A stretch of 64,000 nt of DNA, taken from contig NZ_AP022560.1 in assembly GCF_010726085.1 (NCBI RefSeq), forward strand, positions 2,542,001 through 2,606,000. Reading direction: 5' to 3'. Source of the stretch: Mycolicibacterium moriokaense. Its GTDB lineage: Bacteria; Actinomycetota; Actinomycetes; Mycobacteriales; Mycobacteriaceae. Both the position numbers and the translations under genes were made by a program. Shown here in pieces: positions 40,530 to 50,041 of the stretch (position 1 is its first letter; the number at the start of each line of letters is the position of its first letter). The notes beneath the pieces are model-generated. The model saw only the letters and a list, made by a program, of their open reading frames with translations. It made no database searches and was not told the origin of the DNA.

Positions 40530-42719
40530 GTGATAGGAACTTCATTGAGCGGAAATGCCGTGCGCCTGCAGGCGATCGTCAACGTCGAGGCCTACGAGCC
40601 TCCTGCGGTCAGCTTCGATCCCGGTGAGGAGCCGGGCGAGATCTTCGGATCGAACGTGTTCACTAAGGCCGAGATGCAGGCGCGGTTGCCGAAGTCGGTC
40701 TACAAGTCGGTCATCGCCACGATCGAGAAGGGCGTCAAGCTGGACCCCGCGGTCGCTGACACCGTTGCCGTCGCCATGAAGGACTGGGCGCTCGAGAAGG
40801 GCGCTACGCACTACGCGCACGTCTTCTACCCAATGACCGGCCTCACCGCCGAGAAGCACGACAGCTTCCTCGAGCCGATCTCTGACGGACAGACCCTGGC
40901 CGAATTCGCAGGCAAGACCCTGATTCAGGGTGAGCCCGACGCATCGAGCTTCCCGTCCGGCGGCCTGCGCAGCACCTTCGAGGCGCGCGGCTACACCGGG
41001 TGGGACGTCACCAGTCCCGCTTACATCCTCGAAAACCCGAACGGCAACACGCTGTGCATCCCCACGGTCTTCGTGTCGATGACCGGCGAGGCCCTCGACT
41101 TCAAGACGCCGCTGCTGCGTAGCCAGCAGGCGATGGGCAACCACGCCGCGCGGATCCTGAAGCTGTTCGGCCACAAGGACTTTGAGAACGTCGTCTCGTT
41201 CTGTGGCCCGGAGCAGGAGTACTTCCTCGTCGACCGCCACTTCTTCCTGGCCCGCCCAGACCTGATCAACGCCGGCCGCACCCTCTTCGGCGCCAAGCCG
41301 CCCAAGGGCCAGGAGTTCGACGACCACTACTTCGGCGCGGTGCCCGAGCGAGTGCTGGGCTTCATGATGGATACCGAGCGCGAGCTGTTCAAGCTCGGCA
41401 TCCCCGCCAAGACCCGACACAACGAGGTCGCGCCCGCGCAGTTCGAGGTCGCGCCGATGTTCGAGCGCGCCAACATCGCCTCCGATCACCAGCAGCTGCT
41501 GATGACGGTGTTCAAGACGATCGCACACAAGCACGGCATGGAGTGCCTGTTCCACGAGAAACCGTTCGCCGGCGTCAACGGCTCGGGCAAGCACGTCAAC
41601 TTCTCGGTGGGCAACTCGCAATTCGGCAGCCTGCTGGTGCCGGGTGACACCCCGCACGAGAACGCGCAGTTCCTGGTGTTCTGCGCGGCGGTGATCCGCG
41701 CGGTGCACAAATTCGGTGGCCTGCTGCGGGTTTCGGTGGCCTCGGCCACCAACGATCACCGGCTGGGTGCCAACGAGGCTCCGCCTGCGATCATCTCGAT
41801 CTTTCTCGGTGAGCAGCTCGCCGACGTCTTCGAGCAGATCGCCAAGGGAGCCGCGACATCGTCGAAGGGCAAGGGCGTCATGCACATCGGCGTCGACACG
41901 CTGCCTGCGCTGCCGACCGACCCCGGCGACCGCAACCGCACCAGCCCATTCGCCTTCACCGGCAACCGGTTTGAGTTCCGCGCGCCGGGCTCGGGTCAGA
42001 CCGTCGCGGTGCCGATGATCATCATCAACACGATCATGGCCGACTCGCTCGACTACATGGCGACCGTGCTGGAGAAGGCCGTCGCCGATGGTGAGGACTT
42101 CGACTCCGCGGTGCAGAAGCTGCTGACCGACATCATCACCGAGCACGGTGCGGTGGTCTTCAACGGCGACGGCTACTCAGAGAACTGGCAGATCGAGGCC
42201 GCCGCACGTGGTCTTCCCAACCTGAAGACCACGCCCGATGCGATCCCCGAGCTGATCAAGCCGGAGTCCATCGCGCTGTTCGAGAAGTACGGAGTGTTCA
42301 ACGAGCGCGAGCTGCACAGCCGCTATGAGGTAAGGCTGGAGCAGTACGTCCTGACCATCGCGGTGGAGGCCAAGCTGGCCCTGGAGCTCGGTTCGACGGT
42401 GATCCTGCCTGCGGCGATCCGGTACCAGACCGAACTCGCCCAGAACGTCGCCGCATTGAAGGCGGCCGGCGTCGAGGCCGACACGACGCTGCTCGAAGGG
42501 GTATCGGCGCCGATCGCCGATCTGACGAAGGCGCTCAGTGATCTGAAGTCGGCGTTGGCAGCCCACGTCGAGGGCGCGCTCGAAGAGGCGCTCTACTATC
42601 GCGACACGATCCTGCCCGCGATGGCCGCGGTGCGTGAGGCCGCCGACACGCTGGAAGGCGTTGTGGCCGACGACCTCTGGCCGCTGCCCACCTACCAGGA
42701 GATGCTCTACATCCTCTAA
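40530..42719 (+). CDS. Glutamine synthetase type III
   Basis: 729 aa from GTG 40530; a TTG at 40545 with AGGAA before it is an alternative start. The length (~720-730) and the signature blocks ([42 protein letters not shown]) define GSIII, a class distinct from the ~480-residue GSI of mycobacteria. It forms glutamine from glutamate, ammonia and ATP in the cytoplasm. GSIII is known from Bacteroides, cyanobacteria and some actinobacteria. Its position just after IS debris suggests acquisition, and a GlnR-like box upstream suggests nitrogen control. Confidence 0.9.
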   Translation: MIGTSLSGNAVRLQAIVNVEAYEPPAVSFDPGEEPGEIFGSNVFTKAEMQARLPKSVYKSVIATIEKGVKLDPAVADTVAVAMKDWALEKGATHYAHVFYPMTGLTAEKHDSFLEPISDGQTLAEFAGKTLIQGEPDASSFPSGGLRSTFEARGYTGWDVTSPAYILENPNGNTLCIPTVFVSMTGEALDFKTPLLRSQQAMGNHAARILKLFGHKDFENVVSFCGPEQEYFLVDRHFFLARPDLINAGRTLFGAKPPKGQEFDDHYFGAVPERVLGFMMDTERELFKLGIPAKTRHNEVAPAQFEVAPMFERANIASDHQQLLMTVFKTIAHKHGMECLFHEKPFAGVNGSGKHVNFSVGNSQFGSLLVPGDTPHENAQFLVFCAAVIRAVHKFGGLLRVSVASATNDHRLGANEAPPAIISIFLGEQLADVFEQIAKGAATSSKGKGVMHIGVDTLPALPTDPGDRNRTSPFAFTGNRFEFRAPGSGQTVAVPMIIINTIMADSLDYMATVLEKAVADGEDFDSAVQKLLTDIITEHGAVVFNGDGYSENWQIEAAARGLPNLKTTPDAIPELIKPESIALFEKYGVFNERELHSRYEVRLEQYVLTIAVEAKLALELGSTVILPAAIRYQTELAQNVAALKAAGVEADTTLLEGVSAPIADLTKALSDLKSALAAHVEGALEEALYYRDTILPAMAAVREAADTLEGVVADDLWPLPTYQEMLYIL

Positions 42720-42725
42720 GACGAC

Positions 42726-42788
42726 GCCGGGTGTGGGGGTCCAGTCCGAGTCGCTCGGGCTCTGGTAACCGCAGCCCCCACACTCGGC
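42726..42788. repeat. Palindrome H4 between GSIII and the aminotransferase gene
   Basis: Arms of 14 bases, 42726-42739 and 42775-42788, pair with one G-U position. The loop has a further inner stem (CCAG...CTGG with CCGAG...CTCGG). It fills the gap between convergent genes and may end both transcripts. Its loop lacks the ATTCGGCCGA core of H1-H3. Confidence 0.65.
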
Positions 42789-42792
42789 GCGC

Positions 42793-44178
42793 TCAGATGG
42801 TGTGACCGTCCGCGACTGCCAACGCCGCGTCCAGCATGCGCAGCCCGTCTGCCACTTCGGTGTCGCTGACGTTGCACGGCGGTACCGCGTGGATCCGGTT
42901 GAAGTTCGCGAAGGGGAGCAGGCCGTTGGCCTTGCACGCCGCGAGAGTCTCGCCCATCGCAGGACTGGATCCGCCGTACGGCGCCAGCGGTTCCCGTGTC
43001 TGCTGATTGGTCACCAGCTCGATCGCCCAGAACACGCCGAGGCCGCGCACCTCACCGACCGATGGGTGCTTGGCCGCCAGCTCACGCAGGCCGGGGCCGA
43101 GCACGTCGGTGCCGATACGCGCGGCATTGGTGACCATGCCCTCGTCCTCCATCGCATTGATGGTGGCCACCGCGCAGGCGGTCGCCAGGGGATGTCCGGA
43201 GTAGGTCAACCCGCCCGGGTAGGGCCGGTCGGCGAAGGTCTTGGCGATCGAATCGTTGATTGCGACACCGCCAAGCGGTACGTAGCCCGACGTGACTCCC
43301 TTGGCGAACGTGATCAGATCCGGCACGACGTCGAAATGCTGGATGGCGAACCACTTTCCGGTGCGTCCGAAGCCCGCCATCACCTCGTCGGCGATGAAGA
43401 CGATGCCGTACCGGTCGCAGATCTCCCGAACACCCCGCATGTAGCCGGGTGGCGGCACCATGATGCCGGCGGTGCCTGGTACCGATTCGAGGATCAGCGC
43501 CGCGAACGACAGCGGATTCTCCATCTGAATGAGCCGCTCGAGGTGTTCGAGCGCCCGCTGCGTCTCCTGCTCCTCGTTCTCGGAATGAAACGACGATCTG
43601 TACAGGAAGGGGCCGTTGAAGTGCACGACGCCGCTGGTGCCGTAGTCGTTGGGCCAGCGACGCGGGTCGCCGGTCAGGTTCACCGCGGTATCGGTGCCAC
43701 CGTGATAGGACCGGTAGCGCGACAGCACCTTGTACCGGCCGGTGTGCAGCCGGGCCATGCGAACGGCGTGTTCGACGGCGTCCGCTCCGCCATTGGTGAA
43801 GAACACCCGGTTCAGATCCCCAGGTGTTCGTTCCGCGATCAGGCGCGCGGCCTCTGACCGGGCGGCGTTGACGTGTGCAGGCGCGATTGTGCACAGCTTT
43901 GCGGCCTGTTCAGCAATGGCGGCAACGACTTTCGGATGTTGATGGCCGATGTTGGTGTTGACCATCTGCGACGAGAAGTCCAGCAGCTTGTTGCCTTCGC
44001 CGTCCCAGACATAGGAGCCCTGAGCGGCGAGTACGGTCATCGGCTTCAGCGCTGCCTGCGCTGACCACGAGTGGAAAACGTGGGCGCGGTCGAGTTCGTG
44101 CGCGCGTACGCCCTCGGCTATCGCCGCCGCGAGATCCTGCCCGTTGGGCAGCAGTTCCGAGCCAGTGGCCTCTGTCAT
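42793..44178 (-). CDS. Class III aminotransferase (omega-amino acid / diamine type)
   Basis: 461 aa. PLP-binding Lys is in LITFAKGVTSGYVPLGG and the Asp of the cofactor pocket in IVFIADEVMAGFGRTG. The HPKVVAAIAEQ N-terminal block and the SGHPLATACA segment support class III (beta-alanine/pyruvate, GABA or diamine donors). The exact amine donor cannot be read from sequence. It converges on GSIII. Together they could recycle amino nitrogen, but co-regulation is not shown. Confidence 0.85.
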   Translation of the reverse strand: MTEATGSELLPNGQDLAAAIAEGVRAHELDRAHVFHSWSAQAALKPMTVLAAQGSYVWDGEGNKLLDFSSQMVNTNIGHQHPKVVAAIAEQAAKLCTIAPAHVNAARSEAARLIAERTPGDLNRVFFTNGGADAVEHAVRMARLHTGRYKVLSRYRSYHGGTDTAVNLTGDPRRWPNDYGTSGVVHFNGPFLYRSSFHSENEEQETQRALEHLERLIQMENPLSFAALILESVPGTAGIMVPPPGYMRGVREICDRYGIVFIADEVMAGFGRTGKWFAIQHFDVVPDLITFAKGVTSGYVPLGGVAINDSIAKTFADRPYPGGLTYSGHPLATACAVATINAMEDEGMVTNAARIGTDVLGPGLRELAAKHPSVGEVRGLGVFWAIELVTNQQTREPLAPYGGSSPAMGETLAACKANGLLPFANFNRIHAVPPCNVSDTEVADGLRMLDAALAVADGHTI

Positions 44179-44214
44179 GGCAGGGAAGCCTACTGGTGTT
44201 GGGGGAAGCCCCGG

Positions 44215-44517
<303 letters not shown>

Positions 44518-44522
44518 TCATA

Positions 44523-44538
44523 GTACCCTCCGGGGTAT
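44523..44538. promoter_or_regulatory. CstR-type operator O5 ahead of the repressor gene
   Basis: GTACCCTCCGGGGTAT lies in the 67-base gap between the tauE stop and the repressor start. It matches the ATACCCC-GGGGTAT pattern seen four times in 45854-45961. It would give the repressor its own autoregulated promoter. Confidence 0.65.
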
Positions 44539-44551
44539 ATGGCGATGCCGG

Positions 44552-45427
44552 TCACGCGGTCGCGGCCCTCACTGGGGGAGCGCCGATGATCCGCCGCAAC
44601 GGACAGAACCGAGTTCGACCGCACACGAAGTACATCGCCGCGCCGACTGTCATCAGGGCCGCGGCGCCCAAGCCCGCGGCAAGGTGGATCTCCTCTGCCA
44701 GGATCACCGCGGACATTCCCAGGACGAACCAACCGAACGCCTTCCTGAGGGCCTCGGGATTGACCATCGCCGTCAACTTTGCGCCTATCAGTGCCCCGAT
44801 CACTGCTGCGGCGGCAACCGTAAGTGCCATGGCCCAGTCGATCTGCACGCTCGAAAGATAGCCACCCAGTCCCGCAAAGGAGTTCATCGCGATCACAGTC
44901 AACGCGGTGCCAACGGCGACGGGCATCGGCAATCCACCGAGGAGCGCGAGCGCCGGTACCACCAAGAAGCCGCCGCCCGCTCCGACGAGTCCGGTCACCA
45001 GCCCGACCACGACACCTTCGCTCACCGCCTTGACAACGGGAAATCCTTGCACGTCAACGGATTCGATGTTGCTTCGCCGTCCGCGTAGCATCGCGATCGC
45101 GGTGGCGATCATCACCACGGCGAAGCCGATCAGCAACACCGAGCCCGGTATGAACCGGGCCAGCATGCCCCCAAGGTAGGCGCCGGTCATACCCCCCGCG
45201 CCGAAGAGCAGGCCGGTGCGCCATTGGACTCGCCCGGCGCGTGCATGTGAGACGGCGCCGACCGCACTGGTAACGCCGACCACCAGAAGAGATGTGGCGA
45301 TGGCTTGTTTGGCGTCCATGCCTGCGACGTAAGCGAGCAGTGGGACTGTCAGGATCGATCCACCGCCACCGAGCAGGCCCAACGCGACGCCGACGAACAC
45401 TGCCAGGACAACGGTCAGAGCAATCAT
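44552..45427 (-). CDS. TauE/SafE (TSUP) family membrane exporter
   Basis: 291 aa with eight or so hydrophobic helices in two repeats. Each repeat begins with a Gly-rich segment: GLLGGGGSILTVPLLAYV (~19-36) and GLVGAGGGFLVVPALALL (~147-164). TSUP proteins move sulfite, thiosulfate or sulfonates; in the staphylococcal cst operon TauE is thought to export sulfite or related products. The ATG overlaps the rhodanese stop (45424-45427). The C-terminus has two Cys (FVCGRTRFCPLRR). Confidence 0.85.
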   Translation of the reverse strand: MIALTVVLAVFVGVALGLLGGGGSILTVPLLAYVAGMDAKQAIATSLLVVGVTSAVGAVSHARAGRVQWRTGLLFGAGGMTGAYLGGMLARFIPGSVLLIGFAVVMIATAIAMLRGRRSNIESVDVQGFPVVKAVSEGVVVGLVTGLVGAGGGFLVVPALALLGGLPMPVAVGTALTVIAMNSFAGLGGYLSSVQIDWAMALTVAAAAVIGALIGAKLTAMVNPEALRKAFGWFVLGMSAVILAEEIHLAAGLGAAALMTVGAAMYFVCGRTRFCPLRRIIGAPPVRAATA

Positions 45428-45798
45428 GATCCGACCAATTGAGACACGACCGTCTGGGCGTCACGGGTGGCGCCGCGGTTTACGGCGAAGCCTTTGGCCT
45501 CCCAGGCGACGATCCCGCCGTCGAGGATATGCACATTCCCCAGCCCGGCGGCCCTGAGAGTCTCCTCGGCTTGAGCTGCCCGCTGCCCGGAACGGCAGAC
45601 CAGTACGACCTCTTCATCGAGGTGTCTGGTGATCTCGTCTCGGTGCTCACGGAGGAGGTCCAGCGGGACGTTGTAGGCGCCGGCGATGTGGGCGGTCTCG
45701 AATTCGCCGGGAGTTCGGACGTCGAGAACCCGCGGCGGCGCAGCCGAACTGAGGCGATCGCTGAGGTCCTGCGAGTCGATAGTGGCGGGAGCGGTCAT
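45424..45798 (-). CDS. Single-domain rhodanese sulfurtransferase
   Basis: 124 aa. The rhodanese fold is complete: RVLDVRTPGEFETAHIAGAY, and the active loop VCRSGQRA with catalytic Cys near residue 68. No signal peptide. It would carry persulfide sulfur between thiol carriers. First gene of the minus operon rhodanese-tauE-cstR; the start is 56 bases from operator O1. Confidence 0.9.
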   Translation of the reverse strand: MTAPATIDSQDLSDRLSSAAPPRVLDVRTPGEFETAHIAGAYNVPLDLLREHRDEITRHLDEEVVLVCRSGQRAAQAEETLRAAGLGNVHILDGGIVAWEAKGFAVNRGATRDAQTVVSQLVGS

Positions 45799-45853
45799 GG
45801 CGATCGGGTCCTTTCCGGGGGTCCGGCGGTGACGAAAGCCGCTGAGGACCTGA

Positions 45854-45961
45854 ATACCACCGGGGGTATGTGCCTGGGACTAATGGGAGCATACCCCCAT
45901 GGGTATTGTCAAGACGGGAATGAGATACCCCCTAGGGTACTTGACATACCCATAGGGGTAT
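45854..45961. promoter_or_regulatory. Four CstR-type operators in the divergent promoter region (O1-O4)
   Basis: O1 ATACCACCGGGGGTAT (45854-45869), O2 ATACCCCCATGGGTAT (45891-45906), O3 ATACCCCCTAGGGTAC (45925-45940) and O4 ATACCCATAGGGGTAT (45946-45961). All are 16-base near-palindromes of the C/G-tract type bound by CsoR-family repressors. TTGACA at 45941-45946 abuts O4 for the plus promoter; its mirror image (plus strand TGTCAA, 45907-45912) abuts O2 for the minus promoter. Repressor on these sites would cover both -35/-10 regions. Confidence 0.82.
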
Positions 45962-46004
45962 ATGCCAGGATGGCAAGTCTCGACTGAACGAAAGGTCTCA
46001 CACC

Positions 46005-47384
46005 ATGAAATTCATCCAGTACTACCTGGACTGTCTTTCGCACGCGTCGTACCTAGTAGCCGACGAAACCACTGGACGCGCAGTCGTTGTCGACCCGCAG
46101 CGGGACATCGCCGAGTATCTGGCCGACGCGAAGGAGCTGGGTCTGACGATCGAACTCGTCATCGAAACGCACTTCCACGCCGACTTCCTGTCCGGCCATC
46201 TCGAACTCGCGAAGGCGGCCGGCGCCAAGATCGTCTACTCTTCGATCGCCGAGACCGAGTTCGAGTCCACGGGGGTTGCCGACGGCGAACGGTATTCGCT
46301 CGGTGACGTCATGCTGGAGTTCCGCCATACCCCGGGGCACACTCCGGAGTCGCTGAGCATCGTGGTGTACGAGCATGCCGACGACGAGGTCCCATATGGC
46401 GTTCTGACCGGCGATGCGCTCTTCATCGGTGACGTGGGTCGCCCGGATCTCCTGGCATCGATCGGCTACACCCGCGAGGAACTGGCGGACAAGCTGTATG
46501 ACTCGCTGCACGACAAGCTGATGACTCTTCCCGACGCCACCCGGGTGTACCCGGCGCACGGTGCGGGGTCGGCGTGCGGTAAGAACCTGTCGACCGATCG
46601 GTCGTCGACGATCGGGGACCAGAAGGCGACGAATTACGCGCTGCGGGCGCCCGACAAGGAGACGTTCATGAACCTCGTCACCTCGGGCCAGCCACCCGCG
46701 CCCGGCTATTTCGTCTACGACGCAATCCTCAACCGCAAGGACCACGAGCTGCTCGACGAGACCGAGATGCCGACGGCGATGACTTACGAAGAAGTCCGCG
46801 AGGCCGTCGACGGTGGTGCGGTTCTGGTCGACGGACGCACCCCCGAAGAGTTCGCGCAGGGCCACCTGCGTGGTGCGCTCAACATCGGACTCGAAGGCCG
46901 CTACGCCGAGTTCGCGGGGTCAGTGCTGCCGTCCGATGTCGACATTGTGCTGTTCACCGAGCCCGGCGAGGAGCTGGAGGGCAAGAACCGGCTCGCCAGG
47001 ATCGGATTCGACCGCGTGATCGGCTACCTGGCCAATCCGTACGAGGCGATGTTCGCCCATCAGAACGATGTCGCGGTGGCATCGCGGTTGACGGCCAAGG
47101 CTTTAACCGAGCGGGCATCGGCGCTGACCAATCTCCAGATCGTCGACGTCCGCAATCCGGGCGAGGTCGACGCCGGGAAGATTCCGAACGCGATCTCGAT
47201 TCCAGTGGGCCAGTTGCCCGAGCGACTCGGTGAACTGGACCCCGCCAGGCCGACTGTCTTGTACTGCGCCGGTGGGTACCGCTCGTCCGTGGCGGCGAGC
47301 CTGTTGAGGCAGAAAGGTTTCGCCGACGTGAGCGACATCCTTGGCGGCTTCGGCGCCTGGGAGGAAGTCATCCAAAACGCCTGA
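46005..47384 (+). CDS. Persulfide dioxygenase-rhodanese fusion (CstB-like)
   Basis: 459 aa. Residues ~1-235 are a metallo-beta-lactamase-fold persulfide dioxygenase with the iron-site motif THFHADF (His56, His58, Asp60), RHTPGHTPES and LTGDALFIGDVGRPDL. Residues ~255-350 are a rhodanese domain without a catalytic Cys, and ~365-459 a second rhodanese with Cys in VLYCAGGYRSS. This order (MBL, inactive rhodanese, active rhodanese) is that of staphylococcal CstB, which oxidises persulfides and makes thiosulfate. AAAGG at 45991-45995 precedes the ATG. It is transcribed away from the repressor operon through O4. Confidence 0.88.
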   Translation: MKFIQYYLDCLSHASYLVADETTGRAVVVDPQRDIAEYLADAKELGLTIELVIETHFHADFLSGHLELAKAAGAKIVYSSIAETEFESTGVADGERYSLGDVMLEFRHTPGHTPESLSIVVYEHADDEVPYGVLTGDALFIGDVGRPDLLASIGYTREELADKLYDSLHDKLMTLPDATRVYPAHGAGSACGKNLSTDRSSTIGDQKATNYALRAPDKETFMNLVTSGQPPAPGYFVYDAILNRKDHELLDETEMPTAMTYEEVREAVDGGAVLVDGRTPEEFAQGHLRGALNIGLEGRYAEFAGSVLPSDVDIVLFTEPGEELEGKNRLARIGFDRVIGYLANPYEAMFAHQNDVAVASRLTAKALTERASALTNLQIVDVRNPGEVDAGKIPNAISIPVGQLPERLGELDPARPTVLYCAGGYRSSVAASLLRQKGFADVSDILGGFGAWEEVIQNA

Positions 47385-47393
47385 CCGATGCGC

Positions 47394-47451
47394 CGAGTGC
47401 ACGGTTGTTGACGCGGCCATTCGGCCGATGCGTACGACAACCGTGCACTCG
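47394..47451. repeat. Palindrome H3 between the persulfide dioxygenase gene and iolA
   Basis: CGAGTGCACGGTTGT (47394-47408) and ACAACCGTGCACTCG (47437-47451) are perfectly complementary over 15 bases. The 28-base loop contains ATTCGGCCGA (47419-47428), as in H1 and H2. It occupies a convergent gap and may terminate both transcripts. Confidence 0.78.
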
Positions 47452-47459
47452 CGGCGGGC

Positions 47460-48953
47460 CTACTGATTCTGCGGGAAGCCCAGCTCGATACCGCCGTGGC
47501 TGGGGTCGAGCCAGCGGCTGGTGATCGCCTTCTGCCTGGTGAAGAACTGCACGCCGTCCATGCCGTGGGCATGGCTGTCGCCGAACAGCGACGCCTTCCA
47601 TCCGCCGAAGCTGTAGTAAGCCATCGGAACCGGAATGGGCACATTGATGCCCACCATCCCGACCTGGACCTCGTTCTGGAAGCGGCGCGCGGCGCCACCG
47701 TCGTTGGTGAAGATCGCCGTCCCGTTGCCGTACGGATTTGAGTTCACCAAGTCCAGTGCCTCGTCATAGCTTTCGACGCGGATGACCGACAGCACAGGGC
47801 CGAAGATCTCGTCCTTGTAGACGCTCATCTCGGGCGTGACGTTGTCGATCAGCGTCGGGCCGAGCCAGAAGCCCTCCGGGGCGCCGTCGACTTTCACGTT
47901 GCGGCCGTCGACCACGATCTTGGCACCGTCGGCCTCACCCGCATCTATGTACGACGCGACCTTGTCGCGGTGTGCCTTGGTCACCAACGGTCCCATATCG
48001 GAATCCCTTGTACCATCGCCGGTTTTGATGTTCGCGGCACGCTCGGCGATCTTCGCGACCAGGTCGTCGGCGATCGGCCCGACGGCCACACATGCCGAGA
48101 TCGCCATGCAGCGCTCGCCTGCGGAACCGAAGCCCGCGTTGACCATCGCGTCGGCGGCCAGATCCAGGTCGGCGTCGGGCAGGATCACCGCGTGGTTCTT
48201 CGCGCCGCCGAGCGCCTGCACCCGCTTGTCATGCGCGGTGCCGGTGGCGTAGACGTACTTCGCGATCGGCGTTGAGCCGACGAAGGACACCGACTTGACG
48301 GTCGGGTTCGTCAGGAGTTCGTCGACGGCGGTCTTGTCGCCCTGCAGCACGTTGAAAACGCCAGGCGGCAGTCCGGCTTCGGCCCACAGCTCGGCCAGCC
48401 ACAGCGAGGCGCTCGGATCCTTCTCGGACGGTTTGAGCACGACGGTGTTGCCGGTCGCGATCGCGATGGGGAAGAACCACATCGGCACCATCGCGGGGAA
48501 GTTGAACGGGCTGATCACGCCCACCACGCCCAAGGGCTGACGGACCGAATACACGTCGACCTTGGTGGACGCGTTCTCGGTGAAGCCGCCCTTGAGCAGA
48601 TGCGGTATACCGCAGGCGAATTCGACGACCTCTTGACCGCGGCTGACCTCGCCGAGCGCATCGGAGACGACCTTGCCGTGCTCGCTGGTGATGATCTCGG
48701 CCAGTTCCTGCTTACGCGCGTTGAGTAGTTCGCGGAAGTTGAACAGGATCTGCGTGCGCTTGGCCAGCGACGTGTCGCGCCACGCGGGGTAGGCGGCGGC
48801 CGCGGCGTCGTTCACCGCGCGGGCGTCCTCGACCGTGGCCAGTGCGACCTCACCGGTGACGACGCCGGTGGCAGGGTTGGTCACCGGGGCCGTGGCGGTG
48901 CCGGCGCCCGCGAACGCCGCGTTGTTGATCCAGTGGCTGATTATCTTGCTCAT
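47460..48953 (-). CDS. iolA: (Methyl)malonate-semialdehyde dehydrogenase (acylating)
   Basis: 497 aa, ALDH fold. The catalytic Cys lies in GERCMAISACVAVG, and the Glu-to-Asn change typical of the CoA-acylating MMSDH branch fits LGGAKNHAVILPDAD. It converts malonate semialdehyde, the end product of the inositol route, to acetyl-CoA with NAD and CoA. Last gene of the minus-strand iol set, 60 bases after iolG. It could also serve valine breakdown (MmsA). Confidence 0.9.
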   Translation of the reverse strand: MSKIISHWINNAAFAGAGTATAPVTNPATGVVTGEVALATVEDARAVNDAAAAAYPAWRDTSLAKRTQILFNFRELLNARKQELAEIITSEHGKVVSDALGEVSRGQEVVEFACGIPHLLKGGFTENASTKVDVYSVRQPLGVVGVISPFNFPAMVPMWFFPIAIATGNTVVLKPSEKDPSASLWLAELWAEAGLPPGVFNVLQGDKTAVDELLTNPTVKSVSFVGSTPIAKYVYATGTAHDKRVQALGGAKNHAVILPDADLDLAADAMVNAGFGSAGERCMAISACVAVGPIADDLVAKIAERAANIKTGDGTRDSDMGPLVTKAHRDKVASYIDAGEADGAKIVVDGRNVKVDGAPEGFWLGPTLIDNVTPEMSVYKDEIFGPVLSVIRVESYDEALDLVNSNPYGNGTAIFTNDGGAARRFQNEVQVGMVGINVPIPVPMAYYSFGGWKASLFGDSHAHGMDGVQFFTRQKAITSRWLDPSHGGIELGFPQNQ

Positions 48954-49013
48954 ATCTACTTTCTGTACTTCGCGACGTAGTCGGTCATGGTCTTCAGTTG
49001 GTAGCGAATGATC

Positions 49014-50033
49014 TCAGGCTCCGTCAATCGATGCGCGGTCCACCATCTTGACTTCGACAGGGAGCCCGCTGTTCAGCGACTCGACGCCGGCCTCGCACAC
49101 CGCGGCCGCGGCGTATCCGTCCCACGCACCCGGGCCGTCGAGGTTGACACCTGCGTTCACCGCGTCGACCCAGCGCTGGAACTCCGTGTCATAGGCCTGG
49201 CCGAAGCGTTCCCGGAAGCCCGGCGCGATCTCCCCGCCCCAGTGACCCGGGGCGCTCTTGCGGATGAGTCCGACATCGAGTCCGATGGTGGCGCTGCCCT
49301 TTTCGGCCACCACCTCCGTGCGCACCTCATAGGCCACACCGGTCGTGACGAACAATTCGACGTCGACGTGCTTGCCCGACGTGGTGCGCATGATCGCGAT
49401 CTGCGGATCGGCAAGGCCTTGCGGTGCACCGGGGTTCGCCGCGGGTTTGATGATCTGGATCGATGCGATCTCCTCGTCGAACAGGAAGCGGGTGACGTCG
49501 ACCTCGTGCACCAGCGAGTCGCGCACCACCATCGCGCTGTCGAACGTCGGTGGCACCGCGGGATTACGGTGTGCGCAATGCAACACCAGCGGGCGGCCGA
49601 GTTCGCCGCCGTCCAGGAGCGCCTTCAGCTGGGCGTATTCGTGATCGAACCGCCGCATGAAGCCAACCTGGATCAACCGCTTGCCGAGTTCGGCCTCCCG
49701 CTTCACCACCGCCAGCGAAGTCTCGACATCCGTCGTCAACGGCTTCTCGCACAACACGGGCTTGGCGTGCTCCAGGCAAGCGAGAAGCTGCTTCTCGTGC
49801 GTCGGGCCGGGAGTGGCGAGGACGACGGCGTCGACATCCGGATCGGCGATCGCATCGAGCGGGTCGACGACGGCGCGGCAGCCCGGGATCGTCGCCGCGA
49901 TCTGTTCGGCCTTCTCGGTGACGTAGTCGTTGACGACGGCGGCCCTTGCTCCCGAGATCCTGGAGTTGAGTCGGGCTACGTGGTCGGCGCCCATCACGCC
50001 GACGCCGAGAACGGCCACACGCAAATCGGTCAC
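49014..50033 (-). CDS. iolG: Inositol 2-dehydrogenase (Gfo/Idh/MocA family)
   Basis: 339 aa from GTG 50033, preceded by AGGAGAG. NAD-binding VAVLGVGVMGADH (~6-18), the family motif CEKPLTTD, and the catalytic DSLVHEVDVTRF (Asp/His) are present. It oxidises myo-inositol to scyllo-inosose, the first step of the pathway. The start lies 8 bases after the iolE stop. Confidence 0.9.
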   Translation of the reverse strand: MTDLRVAVLGVGVMGADHVARLNSRISGARAAVVNDYVTEKAEQIAATIPGCRAVVDPLDAIADPDVDAVVLATPGPTHEKQLLACLEHAKPVLCEKPLTTDVETSLAVVKREAELGKRLIQVGFMRRFDHEYAQLKALLDGGELGRPLVLHCAHRNPAVPPTFDSAMVVRDSLVHEVDVTRFLFDEEIASIQIIKPAANPGAPQGLADPQIAIMRTTSGKHVDVELFVTTGVAYEVRTEVVAEKGSATIGLDVGLIRKSAPGHWGGEIAPGFRERFGQAYDTEFQRWVDAVNAGVNLDGPGAWDGYAAAAVCEAGVESLNSGLPVEVKMVDRASIDGA

Positions 50034-50041
50034 GAGCTCTC

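Noticed and set aside
40542..42146. 534-codon open frame antisense to the GSIII gene
   Set aside because: Shadow frame without motif; the sense strand carries all GSIII blocks.
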